Assembly: GCF_000001735.4 (NCBI RefSeq)
Contig: NC_003076.8
Coordinates: 18,603,835-18,667,834 of the forward strand
DNA: 64,000 nt
From: Arabidopsis thaliana
Taxonomy: Eukaryota; Streptophyta; Magnoliopsida; Brassicales; Brassicaceae
Direction of reading: 5' to 3'
Below the pieces are notes generated by a model. The model did no database searches. It was not told the DNA's origin and saw nothing but the letters and a program-made list of their open reading frames with translations. Position 1 is the first letter of the stretch, and each line of letters opens with the position of its first letter. The position numbers were made by a program, and so were the translations under genes. Of the stretch, positions 23,868 through 38,442 are shown piece after piece.

Positions 23868-24260
23868 ATTAATTTATCCAATAACTAAATACGACGTCGT
23901 TTAGTTACGAAAGGTAATTTGGTTCGGCGTCGTTACAAAGACTAAAGATTCACATGAATGTAACTGTTTTTTATCCATATCAATTTTCAAACCAAACCAA
24001 GAACTGAACTCGAACCATTTTTTATCCAAATCCAAACCAAACCGAAATTTAATTGGACCTACAAGCCCATTATATATTCAAATTTTACAAAATTGGCATA
24101 ATATAATAATACAATGTTTAATAAATAATTAAACTAAACTGAGTAAAAGAGGGAAAATCTACGATCCTCTCTATCTCCTTATCCAACAACAACAAAAAAC
24201 GAATTCTCGAAGAGAAAGACACTGAAATCGAAAAATCTATAGAGAGCTCACTCACTAGCA
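23868..24260 (+). promoter_or_regulatory. CHLI2 upstream region
   Basis: The 393 bp between the MULE end and the CHLI2 ATG hold the CHLI2 promoter and 5' UTR. ACGACGTCGTTTA and GGCGTCGTTACA stretches are seen at 23890-23940, and a CTCTCTATCTCC leader lies before the ATG. The transposon therefore sits less than 400 bp from the start codon. Confidence 0.5.
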
Positions 24261-25731
24261 ATGGCGTCTCTTCTCGGAAGATCTCCTTCTTCAATCTTGA
24301 CCTGCCCTCGTATTTCTTCTCCTTCCTCAACATCTTCAATGTCCCATCTCTGCTTCGGACCAGGTTCGAAACTCTTTTACCCTAACAAACCTCAAAAGTA
24401 CCCATTTTTATCTGCTCATACACTTGTTGACATTTCAATGAAAATGTGTGTTCGTTGTTTTTGCAGAGAAACTTTCTGGAAGAATCCAATTCAATCCAAA
24501 GAAGAACAGATCTCGTTACCATGTCTCTGTTATGAATGTCGCTACAGAGATCAACTCTGTTGAACAAGTATGAGTCTTTTCAACATTATGTTCATGTAAT
24601 TGATTAAAAGCTTGAACCTTTGGAATGATTTATTGGTTAGTATAAAAGATTTACAAAGTTGGGTTCTTTTGGTATTAGGCAAAGAAGATTGATTCAAAGG
24701 AAAGTGCAAGACCTGTTTATCCGTTTGCTGCTATAGTTGGACAAGATGAGATGAAGCTATGCCTTTTGTTAAATGTGATTGACCCGAAGATAGGTGGTGT
24801 GATGATAATGGGAGATAGAGGAACTGGTAAATCAACAACTGTTAGATCTTTAGTTGATTTGCTTCCTGAGATCACTGTTGTTTCTGGTGATCCGTATAAC
24901 TCAGACCCGAGAGATCCTGAGTGTATGGGAAAGGAAGTAAGAGAGAAAGTTCAAAAGGGAGAAGAATTGTCTGTTATTGAAACCAAAATCAATATGGTTG
25001 ATCTTCCTTTGGGTGCTACTGAAGATAGAGTTTGTGGAACTATTGATATCGAAAAGGCTTTAACCGAAGGTGTTAAGGCGTTTGAGCCTGGACTACTAGC
25101 TAAAGCTAATAGAGGGATTCTTTATGTTGATGAAGTTAATCTTTTGGATGATCATTTAGTTGATGTTCTTCTTGATTCAGCTGCATCTGGTTGGAACACT
25201 GTTGAAAGAGAAGGGATATCGATTTCTCATCCTGCTCGGTTTATCCTCATTGGTTCAGGAAATCCTGAAGAAGGAGAGCTTAGACCACAGCTTCTTGACA
25301 GGTTTGGTATGCACGCGCAAGTAGGGACGGTTAGAGACGCCGAGCTGAGAGTTAAGATTGTTGAAGAACGAGCTCGTTTCGATAGTAACCCAAAGGAGTT
25401 TCGAGAAACTTATCAAGAAGAACAACTGAAGCTTCAGGAGCAGATTACAACTGCAAGAAGCAATCTTTCTGCAGTTCAGATTGATCAAGATTTGAAAGTG
25501 AAGATCTCTAAGGTCTGTGCTGAGCTGGACGTTGATGGATTGAGAGGAGACATGGTGATAAACAGAGCAGCTAGAGCGCTTGCAGCACTCCAAGGAAGAG
25601 ATCAAGTTACAGCTGAAGATGTTGGTATTGTTATACCGAATTGTTTGAGACACAGACTCAGAAAAGATCCATTGGAGTCTATGGATTCGGGAATTCTCGT
25701 TACCGAGAAGTTCTATGAGGTTTTCACTTAG
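24261..25731 (+). CDS. CHLI2: CHLI2, magnesium chelatase subunit I (second isoform)
   Basis: Three exons, 24261-24363, 24467-24567, 24679-25731, give 418 aa. The first about 60 residues are Ser-rich and low in acidic residues, a chloroplast transit peptide. The AAA+ ATPase module follows: Walker A GDRGTGKS at 113-120, Walker [11 protein letters not shown], and the sensor/arginine-finger stretch [20 protein letters not shown]. With CHLD and CHLH the I subunit drives ATP-dependent Mg insertion into protoporphyrin IX, the first committed step of chlorophyll synthesis. CHLI1 is the main isoform and CHLI2 a lower-expressed paralog. The N-terminal [12 protein letters not shown] distinguishes this copy from CHLI1. 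It ends 99 bp from the convergent NUDT11 stop. Confidence 0.96.
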
Positions 25732-25830
25732 AGTAAAGATAGATTCTTGAAACACATTTAAAGAAGATTCAATCTGTATCGCTTATTATACATAAAAGTT
25801 TCAATTTTCTCAATCAGATCAAGTCAAGAA

Positions 25831-26763
<933 letters not shown>

Positions 26764-29712
26764 ATTAACAGAGACTTCAACTATGTTTCTTCTTCTTCTT
26801 CTTCTTCAGATCTGAATAAAGCGACTTTGTTTTAGTAACAGATCCATATCTTTATTTACAAGGAAAGAAGAATCAGATTTGTTAGAGTGGACAACAAATA
26901 TTTAGTAGATCATATGGACAACAATAGCCCATTGTCATTTTAAATTGGCATATTGTAAATTCATTTGACTAAATTACTATAGTTAAGAATTTAATTTCAT
27001 TTTCAATAAAAGTTTTTTCTACAAATTAATTCCTGTAAAATTTTAATTATTCTATTCATTTACAAAAATATTTTTCCTCACCAAAAAAAAATTTACAAAA
27101 ATATTTTTTGACTTGTCGTTTACTCAACATTAGTTTCAAAAAAAAACCGGGACGGTAAAATTGATGGTAAGAGTGTGCATCTTGACCGATTTGAACCAAT
27201 TGAACCCAAAGAGATTCAAACTGAACTAAAATTATATGTACAAACCATGTGATTAACCTTTTTTTTTTTTTGAAAGAGGGTTAATTCAAATATGAGTGAT
27301 TAACCTATCTTCGACCCAAACGGTTAGGAGAATATATGTTCAAATTATTTGATTAACCTATCTTTAACCCAAATGATTTAGATTGGTTTGAAACCGAACC
27401 AAACCAATAGCTCAATCATGAATAAGATGATTTAGTGTAGCTTGGTTGTATTTTTCTTTTCAAATATATAAGTGAAAATATGTATTAAATTCAAAGAAAA
27501 TTATTAGAAAATATATAAAAACCAAGAAAATAACTTATTTTGGATTTTTTTTTTTTTTTTTAAGTGAACTCGAACCCATAATTTTTCTTAGTCAGTGTTC
27601 TTCTATTGATTTTCTTTATTTTGATAAAGATTATTATTCTACTGATTTACAATGAATAAAATAAAAAAGAGAGTAGATCTGTTTCCTTATCCACAATAAT
27701 TCAATTTGGTAGTGAATTACAATTATACGAGTAAGTAACAGTCGATCGTGAGAGAGCAAGAGATATAGAAAAGTGGGTGATGTGTCTAATAAATATAGGT
27801 CACACAACCACCTAATCTTACGAATCATTCTACTCTCCATATTTAAAGTTATATAGCAATCAATGTCAGCTACATTTTCTTACGTATCTTTTTTTTGGTT
27901 ATAATATGCCATGATTCTTGAAAATTTTAATTCTTGATTCATAGAATTGTATACTAAAGGTTGGGATTTATCATAATAATGGAAACATGAATTCTATATT
28001 AATACATAATGAACTGGATTCTAGAATAATACAGAGATTTGGGTACTGGATTAAATCGAAAAAATAAAACTATACTGTTTGATAGGTACATTTAGATAAC
28101 TATTGTCCTGGTATTATTTTTTAAATTTTTTATTTTTAAATCTGTCGCATTTTGTTTTTCCTCAAGTATTAAAAAGTAAGAAATGGTATCCAATTTTGAA
28201 CCGAAACTGCATTAAATAAACTGACCCGACCTTGTGTGTGTAAATGTATAGAGTAGACACACATTAATAGTTGAAAAAGGGCAATGCTAATTGTTAGTGA
28301 CCCTAATTAATACTCCGGCAAGGATATATGACCATTCTCTAACTGTTATGTTCCAACACATTAGGTGACCTAAAACTGTTTGGAAACTTTCATGTCACTT
28401 AATAAGTAATAACAAAGCCCATGTCAACATCCTTTTTTATGTGTTTTTCCCCAACATTTTGGTTTAATTAATCACTCATTATTATATATTACTTACCTGA
28501 TGAATTAGCTATCTGATGAAAGTTTCGTTAGAAATATTTACATGATTAAACACTTAAAGATTAAAAAAACAAAAAATTCGATGAGATATCAGCTAAGAAA
28601 AGAGAGAAAAAGATAAGGCTAAAAAGTTTATGGCTGTAATATAATATATAATAAATTAAACAGAAAAAAACTTGAAAAAATCTAAGAGGAGTAATTAATA
28701 TTGAAGGAAGACAGATGAAACAATTGTATAAAAAATGAATGATAGAAATTATTTATCAACTATAATCTTTTTTTGAAAATCTATTGTTTGTAGATTATAA
28801 TGAACAATATTTCGTTTCTATTAAGGTAAAAATTACAACACCATAGAGAGGACAACTTAGCTAAATGACCATCAACATTGAATAAATTAGGTTTGAATGA
28901 TTAAATCCTTTAACAAAAAGTAGGTAAATGTTTATGGAACATTCTTATTAAAAAAGCATTTTTATTTTCTCAAGAAATATAAAAGAATGATATTTCTTTT
29001 CTTTTTGCCCAACACTATGTTTTTATAAATTAAATGTTTGTATATAAAATAGTCCCAAACAACAAACTAGGCGTACAACGGCATGTTATTCAAATAAATA
29101 GCACTCTGATTACGTGTTTTTTTTTTTGCAATAAAAAAATTCATAAACTTAATTAACTCTCTCAAAATGGTTACATATATATCTACCAACTTGACTTAAA
29201 AGGAAGAATGATCTGACTTCTGAGTTCTGAAATTCATATTTAACAAATTATCCATAAATGATGTGTTGGACACCTATTAACAAATTAGCCTCTAGTGTAC
29301 ATGTTAGACACCGACGTATTACTTCTTGGTCTCTATCCAATAAACATTTGGCAAGGATCTTAAATATGTATAACTATTTGATGTATAAGTCTGTTAATTG
29401 TGAATGTTAAGACCGAGAGTATAAAAGAGCTTGTTACCAGTTTAAGTCATTATTTATGTATCTTTATTCCCATCATGGCCAAAAATGGCTGCGTTAATTA
29501 CTCCACCGCAACACGACACTTAAACCTAATACTTAAATGATAGTAGATAAGTTGGATATGGAATAATGGATACAATCCTCACAAAATAAATACAATTTAG
29601 AACAGAGAATGTTTGATTGCTTGATGTTTTAACATTTTATAAAATTCTGTTCTTTGGCAAAAGTGTCGTTCGGTGGTTTACTTTCACTTTATTAGTAAAG
29701 ACGGTGACAGTA

Positions 29713-29756
<44 letters not shown>

Positions 29757-30320
29757 CTTTCTAAATTTGGAAGGTTAGTATGAAATTTGGTTCAGAAGAA
29801 GCTACAATTCATCTAGTCGGTGAAAATAATTGTTGTTGTAGTCAAACCAAAATTACTTACATGATTTCATTTTTATATAGTTAAAAGTTAAAGTTTGTTA
29901 TATTATTACTTATATGTTCGGATTTAGATCTGAAGAGAGCAGTACGGATTTAAAGCCCAAAATTGTACATTATTTCACGAATATAAATCCCATATATATG
30001 TTTTTTTTTTCTCAAGGAAATCCCATATATATGTAAGATACCATAAATAGATTATTTGAAAGACAAGAAAATCATGAAGATATGATATATCAACAAAAAA
30101 TTAACACAAGAAGTCAAATTAAATTTCTCTGTTGGCCACTTTACATTATGTCTCAACCAACAACAGAACGCCAAGCTGTCCAAAAAAAAAAAAAAAAAAA
30201 CCCCTCAAGAGTCTATATATATAACAACATTCTCAACACAAACCATATGACATTTACATTCTCTCAAAAGAAACTTTCTACATAATATAAAAAGTCACAC
30301 ATTCTCTCTATTAATTAAAC
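26764..30320. other. 3.5-kb gene-free AT-rich region
   Basis: No coding region is supported on either strand. A diverged 60-70-bp direct repeat (TGATTAACCTATCTT...ACCCAAA) occurs near 27297 and 27350. A long (TA)n tract lies at 29716-29754. Homopolymer A or T runs are common. The last 150 bp form the promoter and leader of the next GDSL gene. Degenerate transposon pieces are likely but none has clear ends. Confidence 0.5.
29716..29754. repeat. (TA)n microsatellite, about 39 bp
   Basis: Uninterrupted TA dinucleotides. Similar tracts occur at 31220-31243, 41707-41739, 46258-46279, 50819-50864, 52966-52987, 53477-53497 and 62446-62463, most of them in introns or intergenic DNA. Confidence 0.95.
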
Positions 30321-32678
30321 ATGTTGCTTGTTGCGTTTGTGACTCTTTTGGTAGCAGTAGCTTTGCAGCCACTACCGTCAGTGTTGTCTTTGGACGTTCA
30401 CCTTCTTCGGCAGCTAGCCGCAAAGCACAATGTGACATCGATACTTGTGTTTGGAGATTCTAGTGTCGATCCAGGGAACAATAATTTCATTAAAACCGAA
30501 ATGAAAGGGAATTTTCCACCTTATGGTGAAAATTTCATCAACCATAAACCCACCGGTAGATTATGCGATGGATTACTCGCTCCCGATTATATTGGTAAGT
30601 TTTACACTATAGTATTTATATAAGTCAGAAATTTTCAATATGTTAATTGAAGAATTTATTTTACATTTTTTTTTTACAGCGGAGGCCATGGGTTACCCTC
30701 CCATACCGGCTTTTCTTGATCCATCCCTAACCCAAGCTGATCTAACTCGCGGTGCAAGTTTTGCCTCTGCTGGTTCTGGCTATGACGATCTCACAGCTAA
30801 TATATCAGTAAGTCTTAACATTTTCCTTTTACCTTCTAATAAAAACATTCAGTTGAAATACTCTTTTCACACAAAACCAAATTAAACTTAAAACTATTTT
30901 GTTGGTTGAACAGAACGTATGGAGTTTCACTACACAAGCCAATTACTTTCTACATTACAAGATTCATCTGACTAAATTGGTCGGTCCATTAGAGAGCGCT
31001 AAAATGATAAATAATGCTATATTTCTTATGAGTATGGGATCAAATGACTTTCTTCAAAATTACTTAGTCGATTTTACTCGACAAAAGCAATTCACGGTTG
31101 AGCAATACATCGAGTTTCTCTCCCACCGTATGCTTTACGACGCCAAGGTATGTTTACGTCTCCACTAAACTCTTGTATACGTATGCATTAAGTATTACGA
31201 TAACTATATTATAGATAAATCTATATATATATATATATATATCTATAATCATATAAGATATACATGTTTTTATCAAACAAAAAAAAGATTTACATGTTTC
31301 CAATAATTTTGTGAAGAAAAACCAATTATATTTCTCACTATTGCATGAATTAATTGACTGAAAAAGAACGTGTCTCTGTGTGTGTGTGACATTAATAGTA
31401 GCTGCTGAAATAAATGCGTTGGTAACTAGTGGCATTGAAAAATTCTACAAATATCTTGTGGATGTGTATGTATGTGGGTCGTGTAACAAAAAAAAGGTCA
31501 TAAATTACAACAAACATAGAGGAAAAAACAGTACAAATAAAATCATACGAATTCTATCTGGTTGTTGGGAGAATTTAATATCGATACATAATTTCTACCC
31601 TACAATCATGAATTTTCGATTTTTCATGTCGGGTATCTGTAACTTGTCCATGAATCACAACTCATAACCACAAGTATATAAAATTATTTTTATTTTAGTT
31701 TGAAAAGTATTTTCAGCATTTACTTTCTTGAACTATATAAGGTCATGAACTTTATCCCAATTACTGGGAAGCATAAATATAATCATGCAGCCGGTAGAAG
31801 TGTCCAATGGTATTTTGTTTCATTACATGTATAATGTTTCATTGGAAAAACTGGTTTGCGACCAAAACTTAAATTCTGATTTGGTCCACCTTATAAATTT
31901 TAAATTGTTAAATACTACTCCTGTACTTTTTTTTTGTTGAATTAAATTTGTTAGTTTAGTTTTGGGTTAATTTTGTAAACTGAACCAAAATAGATAAACT
32001 ATATAGACACATGTATACCGGCTAAAAAGGCTATGAATTGCATTTTAAATTATAGGAAGAAGATTCGTAGCATCTTTTGAGCTTCTTTTTTTCTTGGTAA
32101 AATCTTTTGAGCTTCTTGTTATTATTTTACAGATGTTGCATAGGCTTGGAGCTAAAAGGTTGGTGGTAGTGGGAGTTCCTCCCATGGGATGCATGCCTTT
32201 AATTAAATACCTACGAGGCCAAAAAACTTGTGTAGATCAACTAAACCAAATCGCTTTCTCCTTTAACGCCAAAATCATCAAAAATCTAGAGCTTCTTCAG
32301 TCTAAAATCGGTTTGAAAACCATCTACGTTGATGCTTATTCGACCATCCAAGAAGCCATTAAAAATCCGAGAAAATTTGGTGAGAACATATATCTTATTG
32401 GTTTAAAATATAACTTTGAGATAAATTTGACAATCAAAAGAAAAAAAATAGGTTCTCATTTATAGTACTTTTGGTTTCAATTTTAAGGTTTCGTCGAGGC
32501 TTCGCTAGGCTGTTGTGGAACAGGTACATACGAATATGGAGAGACATGCAAAGATATGCAAGTATGCAAAGATCCTACCAAATACGTTTTTTGGGACGCT
32601 GTCCATCCAACACAAAGAATGTATCAAATCATTGTTAAGAAGGCAATCGCATCCATCAGTGAAGAGTTTCTTGTTTAG
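30321..32678 (+). CDS. GDSL-type esterase/lipase (probably AT5G45950)
   Basis: Five exons, 30321-30594, 30680-30807, 30914-31147, 32133-32379, 32488-32678, give 357 aa. A signal peptide (about residues 1-23) is followed by block I ILVFGDSSVDPGNN with Ser47. Block II lies in [13 protein letters not shown] and block III in MSMGSNDF. Catalytic Asp331 and His334 sit in FWDAVHPTQR. This is the classic secreted plant GDSL lipase of the EXL-like type, with the same exon pattern as the convergent gene at 33340-36485. Intron 3 is unusually long (985 bp) and holds a (TA)n tract. The function is presumed hydrolysis of extracellular esters; the substrate is not known. Confidence 0.95.
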
Positions 32679-33339
32679 AAATATTATATGTTTGTATTTT
32701 ACTATCATGATTTATGAAAAATTCTAGATGTAATTGAAAAGCATTCAAAATGTTAAATTTAATGGTTCAAATCATCTACGTAGATGAAGAAGGCCAACGA
32801 CGAGAAGCTTATAAGCTTATACTGAGAATAATTATCTGTAAAATAAATATTACACTATTTTATTTATTACTGATAGAAAATTTAAAATATTCTAATATTA
32901 GAATTACAAAACTGATATTTATGATCTAATAGAAGCAATTTTGAACTCATATAGTTCTATTGAAATTTTATTCGCATTAGTTAATAATATTATAACTTAA
33001 CAAAAGTATTTACTTATTAAAAAGGAGAAAATAAAACAATTCGATAAAAAAAGAAGCAAAACATAAGCAAAAAGTTATTAAGTACCAACCAAACTTCTCA
33101 TCACACACATTCTTCTTCATTTGCTATGATTACTAAATTCAGTTCACCTTTAACAAAAGAAAAAAAAATAGAAACAGTACAAAAAATACAAGTACACTAA
33201 TTATTTTGCATTTCAAACTGAAATATTAACACATAGACCAACATTACATTTCGTCACTCATAATGGAAGAAAGAGGTGTATGTAAATTGAAATTAACTTA
33301 TCAATTAGCTAATAGTGATCATAATATTAATTAAAAATT
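32679..33339. other. 3' flanks of two convergent GDSL genes
   Basis: 661 bp of very AT-rich sequence between two stop codons. It holds the 3' UTRs of both genes; nothing else is recognised. Confidence 0.6.
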
Positions 33340-36300
33340 TCAGAAAGAACCGAGAATAGAATCATAAATTGGTCGGAGAGATCTAAAAAGACTGAAGTAA
33401 GTCTTCTCACTTGGATGGATAGAGTCAAAGAAGACATAAGCAGATGTATTGGGACACACATATGACTTTGGATTACACAAAAACGATGCCTCTAGGTATC
33501 CACTTCCACAACATCCACTGAAGACTTCCTCGAACCCTAACATACAAACATAAAAACAGAAATGTCTTTGAAACCAGATTTACTTGCACTGGTAACAATG
33601 GAAAAGATCAAATCTTTTTTCTTTAAAAGTTTTATTTTTATTATAAGATAATAGGATACTCTAATAATAGTTATAGATCCAATTTTTGTATAATTTTATC
33701 ATTGGTCCTTTCTAGAATTGTAGGATAATTTTGGCATTTTATATAGTACTGCCACTAAAAACTATATAAAGTTGAAAATTAATAATATACCCTAAATTAT
33801 ATTATACATGTTTGTAAATTAATAAAATAGTTAACGACATATCCTAAATTCTAAACTCTACCATGGGTGATGGGTCCTAACTCCTAAAGATCAAAATATA
33901 TTCACTAAAATATATGTTAACTAAGCTAATAAAATTTTCTATCCGAATTACTTGTTATGTTTTGTACTTACCGAATTTTCGAGGGTCACGAATGACCTCA
34001 TAAACTGGGTTATAGACGTCGAGGTAAAAGATTTTGGATCCAAGATGGGCCAAACCCACTTGCATGAGGGCCAATTGTTTTTGTAAGAGGAAATTGTAGT
34101 TTGTGGCCACAGTGGAGAAACGGTCAATGCAACGACGGTTGGTCAATGCTTCGCCGGAGAATAATGTTATAACAATCGGCAAACACCCAATCGGTGGTAA
34201 ACCTGCCACTGTTATCTTTCTTGCTCCTTCTTTCCACAAACCCTAAACCATTAATAACCATATGATAAGTATTTTCATAAAAGAAATTAAACCAGTCTAA
34301 TCCAAACCGAACCAATATGGACCATTTTGAAATAAACCAGTCTATAAAATCCGATTTCAACAATTCGAATGAGATCAAAGCCAAAGTCAAACGTTTAAAC
34401 TTTAAACAAATTAACATTTTAAGTGTACCAAAGTTTAGTTTAATTTGTACCAAACGTTTGAACAAATTAACGTGTATATGGAAAAAAGAGAGAACAAATT
34501 AAACTTTGGTACACGTTAATTATAAGTGGGATACTATTATATTTCCCTACACTTTTATATTTTGTTTGATAAAGCTACGATAAGTTTTAAAAAATCACAA
34601 AAGATCACTGATTTAAGATGTAAGAAATAAAAACCATAAAATTCTAGGATACTAGAATAATCTTTATAAACTTTATGTAAGCCTAATTAATGTTTGTGGT
34701 ATTTTTGGAACTTTATCAACATTGTGGTATCTTTGGAACCAAAAGATTAGGTTAGGTTATAATTTTGTGTTTAAGAAAAAAAAAGAATATCTACATATCC
34801 TAATTGACTACACCAAAATCTACATAGCATAAACATCCATAATTAAAAACGGATTAGGTATATGGAAAATCAGGAAATAAGAATTTTCACCTGGATAAAT
34901 TGCTTGAGATTGGAAATAACGAATTGTTGATAAGCTTCGATAGTAAAAGTCTTCCTTCGTATGGGAATTGTGAAATAATTAATGACGAAATCGTTGGTTC
35001 CTGCACTTACACAAAACATAGCTTCTTCTATGTGTTTTTCCATTTCTTGTTTTCCCATTTTACCCTCCAATTTTCTCTTGTATTCTCTGAAATACTCTAG
35101 CTGAGTCGGAATGTCTATCACGTTCTGTACCATCCCCAGTGAAAGCGACAACACACCCAACAACATAATTAATTAAATTTATTCCACAAAGTATACGAAT
35201 AAATTGTGTTTAGTTATTTGCAATAAATGTTCTAAAATTAGCATATTTTTTCTTTCTTAATAATTGGATAATTTGAACATGTGCGCTTTTTTTAAGAGAC
35301 TAGAGTTAATTACCTAGTAGCGACTAATCTATCAACTGCAACAAATAAAATACTTTATCTGTTTTCACTCGTCAACGACTGAACGACATTCAAGTAGTAG
35401 TGATTAATTAAGTTTTTGTCTTTTGTCATTATATTTAATTTCTTCAATTATTAGTTGATTTAGACATCACATTCTAGAACCTAACCATAAATAAACATGA
35501 GGTTTTATTATGCCTTTTGGATTTAAAAATATAATATTTCAATTATTTTTTGAAATATTATGAGCCAGAAAATTAAATGATTGGTTTATTCATAACTTCA
35601 TACGTCTATATATTATCCTGGAATATTGAAAAATGTAATCTTGCCGGTAAAAGAAAGAAGTATGTACTCCATAATTTGTTTTAAAATGTTGATAATTCGC
35701 GTACACCAATTATCCTCAATTTGTTGTCCTTAAGAACGTAACTTAGACCAGTTGGCAAATGAATTTAGTAATAATCATTTCAAAAAGTTTCAATCAAACC
35801 AATTATGAAACAATCATAATATTTGAGCATAAATATTTGGAAGTCCCATTAGCAGTAATATAGTTATAGTAATAATAAAATAACGATCCAGATGCATAGA
35901 TATAGTTTTTTCTACGTTCTTGTTTATGCAAAAATTTAAAAACAGAGAAAAGAGATTGAGATCGGACACTAACAGTTATGGTTGGAGTGAGAGGATCATA
36001 TCCAGAGCCAGCTGAAGCAAAGCTAACTCCACTTATTAACTCATTTATTCCAAGATTTGGGTCCAAATACGGTGGCACATTCTCCTTCACACCAATGTAT
36101 GAAGCTGTACATAAATATATATATGATGTTTAGGTTATTAGGTTCAATATATATAGTGAATATATTTCAGTTGTATATATGAACACTAACCGATAAAATC
36201 TGTGACGAGTCGACCGTTGCAAAATCTACCGGTCGGAGTTTTGTTTCTGAAATCGAGTCCATAGGGCGGAAAATTACACTTGAATACTGTGTCAATGTAG

Positions 36301-36485
36301 TTGTTATTGCCCGGATCCACTGTTGAATCTCCGAACACGAGAATAGCTGAAACTGAATGTTTTCTTTTAGGTTCAGACTTTGCGGGTTCGAGTTTTGATG
36401 TTGAGGATGAGAAGGAGATGAAGAACAGGAATAGGAAGAGGATGAAGGAAACATATGAAGAAAAATGTCTGTGATGACTTCTCAT
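33340..36485 (-). CDS. GDSL-type esterase/lipase (probably AT5G45960)
   Basis: Five exons, 36191-36485, 35974-36104, 34891-35124, 33972-34242, 33340-33536, give 375 aa. The start is the ATG before [10 protein letters not shown]; the frame is open nine codons further upstream but has no earlier ATG. A hydrophobic signal peptide (about residues 8-27) precedes block [15 protein letters not shown] with Ser54. Block II is in [12 protein letters not shown] and block III in VSAGTNDF. Asp348 and His351 are in [11 protein letters not shown]. Exon phases (1, 0, 0, 1) equal those of the convergent gene at 30321-32678, so the two are likely old duplicates that ended up tail to tail. Introns 2 (849 bp) and 3 (648 bp) are large. 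Confidence 0.95.
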
Positions 36486-38162
36486 TGTTGTGAAAGTTTG
36501 GAGTGGAGACAAATGAGTAGTCTGGTTGGTACCTTCAAGTGTATTAGCACATTATATACTAAGATATACAGTCATAATTAATAGGGGTTGTCTATTTCAG
36601 TTTAATTGATCGAACTCAATCAAAAGTTCATTAAAAAAAGCTGAAGTAATAGTGATTAAAAAAAACTCGACAAAGAAAATGGAATTAGATTTTTTATGCT
36701 AGAAAGAATTAGTGCTTTCCAAATTGAACCGATTAAAAACATTAACGTTAGTATTATTTAAGAAAGAATGAAACAGGATAGCTTTTTAATTTATTAGATT
36801 TTATTAATAGATAAAAAAACATAACTTCCGTCATATTAAAAAAAAAATGATGTCTAACGACAATCATGAAATGTACAAATTAATTTGTTTCAGAAAAATT
36901 TAAATCCAAAACTAATGCATCTGAACCCAAAATTATATATGCAAACACACAAAATATGTTCTATACTTACATATTTCAAAGGTGGAAAAACGAATTCAAT
37001 AATCGAAGCTCAACATGAACTAGTCACATTTTTAATAAATATGATACACAAAGTACATAGTACAAATGTATAATTTAATTTTGGAAGATGTAGGCTCCCA
37101 TTGGTGATATAAAGTTGTACAAATGTTTTAGCTTTTATTGGTAATTTTTAACCAAATAGTACAAAGTTGTATAAAACAATGGTACATGAAAGCTGTAAAA
37201 AAATATTGAGGATAACGTTTTTAATAATAAAAAAATTGATATCGTTTTTGTAATTTGGTTAATGTCAAAACCGTACATTCCTTATTAAAACTCTACGAAG
37301 TTACCATTCAAATCCGTAGTATTCTCTTTTATTGAACCGAGATTTTCACGAAACAAACACTAATTAATCTGCAGGAAACATTAACTTCCATCTCAAATTA
37401 TTTAGGTAATGCTTTAAATGTTGTGATGCTGTATATTGTGGGTATTCATTAAATTTATGACTACATATATCTTTTTTTTTTTGTTTAAATAATTTATTTC
37501 GAGCTAACTATATATTAACGCTACTACATGACTTTATACCTAAAAATGGATCAAGTGATTTGATTATTTCATCAAGGAATCAGGCAAACAATCTTTTACA
37601 GGTATTAGGTACACATTTAATAGTGACATGGATAGCTCATAACTAGTATACGTACGGTGTTAAGATACATCTTATTTTTTCTTGTGACGCAAAATAAAAC
37701 CTTTGAATAGTTAGATTCCTTGTTCGTTCGACTTTTTTTCTTTTTCTTTCATTAACATACATATAACTAAAACTATACATAATAATCATTTCACTCTACA
37801 TATAATGCGGATAAACTACTTAGTTTATTTTATTATATAGCATTTTTTTTGTCAACCTGTTTTATTCGATTATACAATGGAACCAGTAATAGGGATAAAA
37901 AAAGATTTGTTGAGAGATCAAGCTAGAGTCTCGTCACTCTGATCTTATAATCAGCTAGCTCAGTGAATGGTTCAACTCTAATTTTCCTTTTGTTAATCTG
38001 ATCTATCAAGGAGAAGTCGATGATTGCTCTTACAAGTTACATCTCAAGATGAGATACTTGAGGCTTATTGGGCTCTTCTTCTTTGGATACTTCTAGGTTC
38101 AAGTTGAGGCTTTTAGTGGGCTTATTTTGATAAGTTTTTATCTATTATCGACCTGAATTAGC
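36486..38162. other. Gene-free AT-rich region
   Basis: No supported gene. It includes the 5' region of the minus-strand GDSL gene. At about 37095-37200, TTGTACAAATGTTTTAGCTT and the nearby reverse-oriented TTGTATAAAACAATGGTACA suggest a small decayed inverted-repeat element. At about 37935-37985 a hairpin plus GGTTCAACTC faintly resembles a tRNA fragment, but it does not fold as a whole tRNA. Confidence 0.45.
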
Positions 38163-38442
38163 AAACTAGTCAGTTTTCAGAACATATTTAGAAAATTAGT
38201 CATTTTACTAGTCACAATTTATAAAAAAGTCACTTTTCACTGTTTGATTTGTACATTTAGATTTGTACAATACTTTTAGTATACATATGTATATAGATAT
38301 ACACAGCGTACACTTACATCTGTATACTAAAAGTGTTGTACAAATTTAAATGTACAAATCAAACAGTGAAAAGTGACTACTTTGCAAATTGTGAATAGTA
38401 AAATAACTAGTTTTCTAAATATGTTTGAAAAATTGACTATTT
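38163..38442. mobile_element. Foldback (MITE-like) element, two long inverted arms
   Basis: The left arm (about 38163-38284) and right arm (about 38321-38442) are inverted copies over roughly 120 bp at an estimated 85-90% identity. They share the exact core CACTTTTCACTGTTTGATTT and the inner end CTTTTAGTATAC. The spacer is about 36 bp. The transcribed form would be a near-perfect hairpin. No transposase is present, and the outer ends and target duplication are not sharp enough to assign a superfamily. Confidence 0.8.

Noticed and set aside
25255-25755. 166-codon minus-strand frame inside CHLI2
   Set aside because: Shadow of the CHLI2 coding exon in the opposite direction.
26764-30320. Possible additional transposons in the 3.5-kb gap
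   Set aside because: Only AT-rich microrepeats; no paired ends, target duplication or coding remnants could be shown.
37905-37990. tRNA-like stretch (hairpin CTGATCTTATAATCAG plus GGTTCAACTC)
   Set aside because: No acceptor stem pairing and a wrong spacing between anticodon and T arms; at best a worn fragment.
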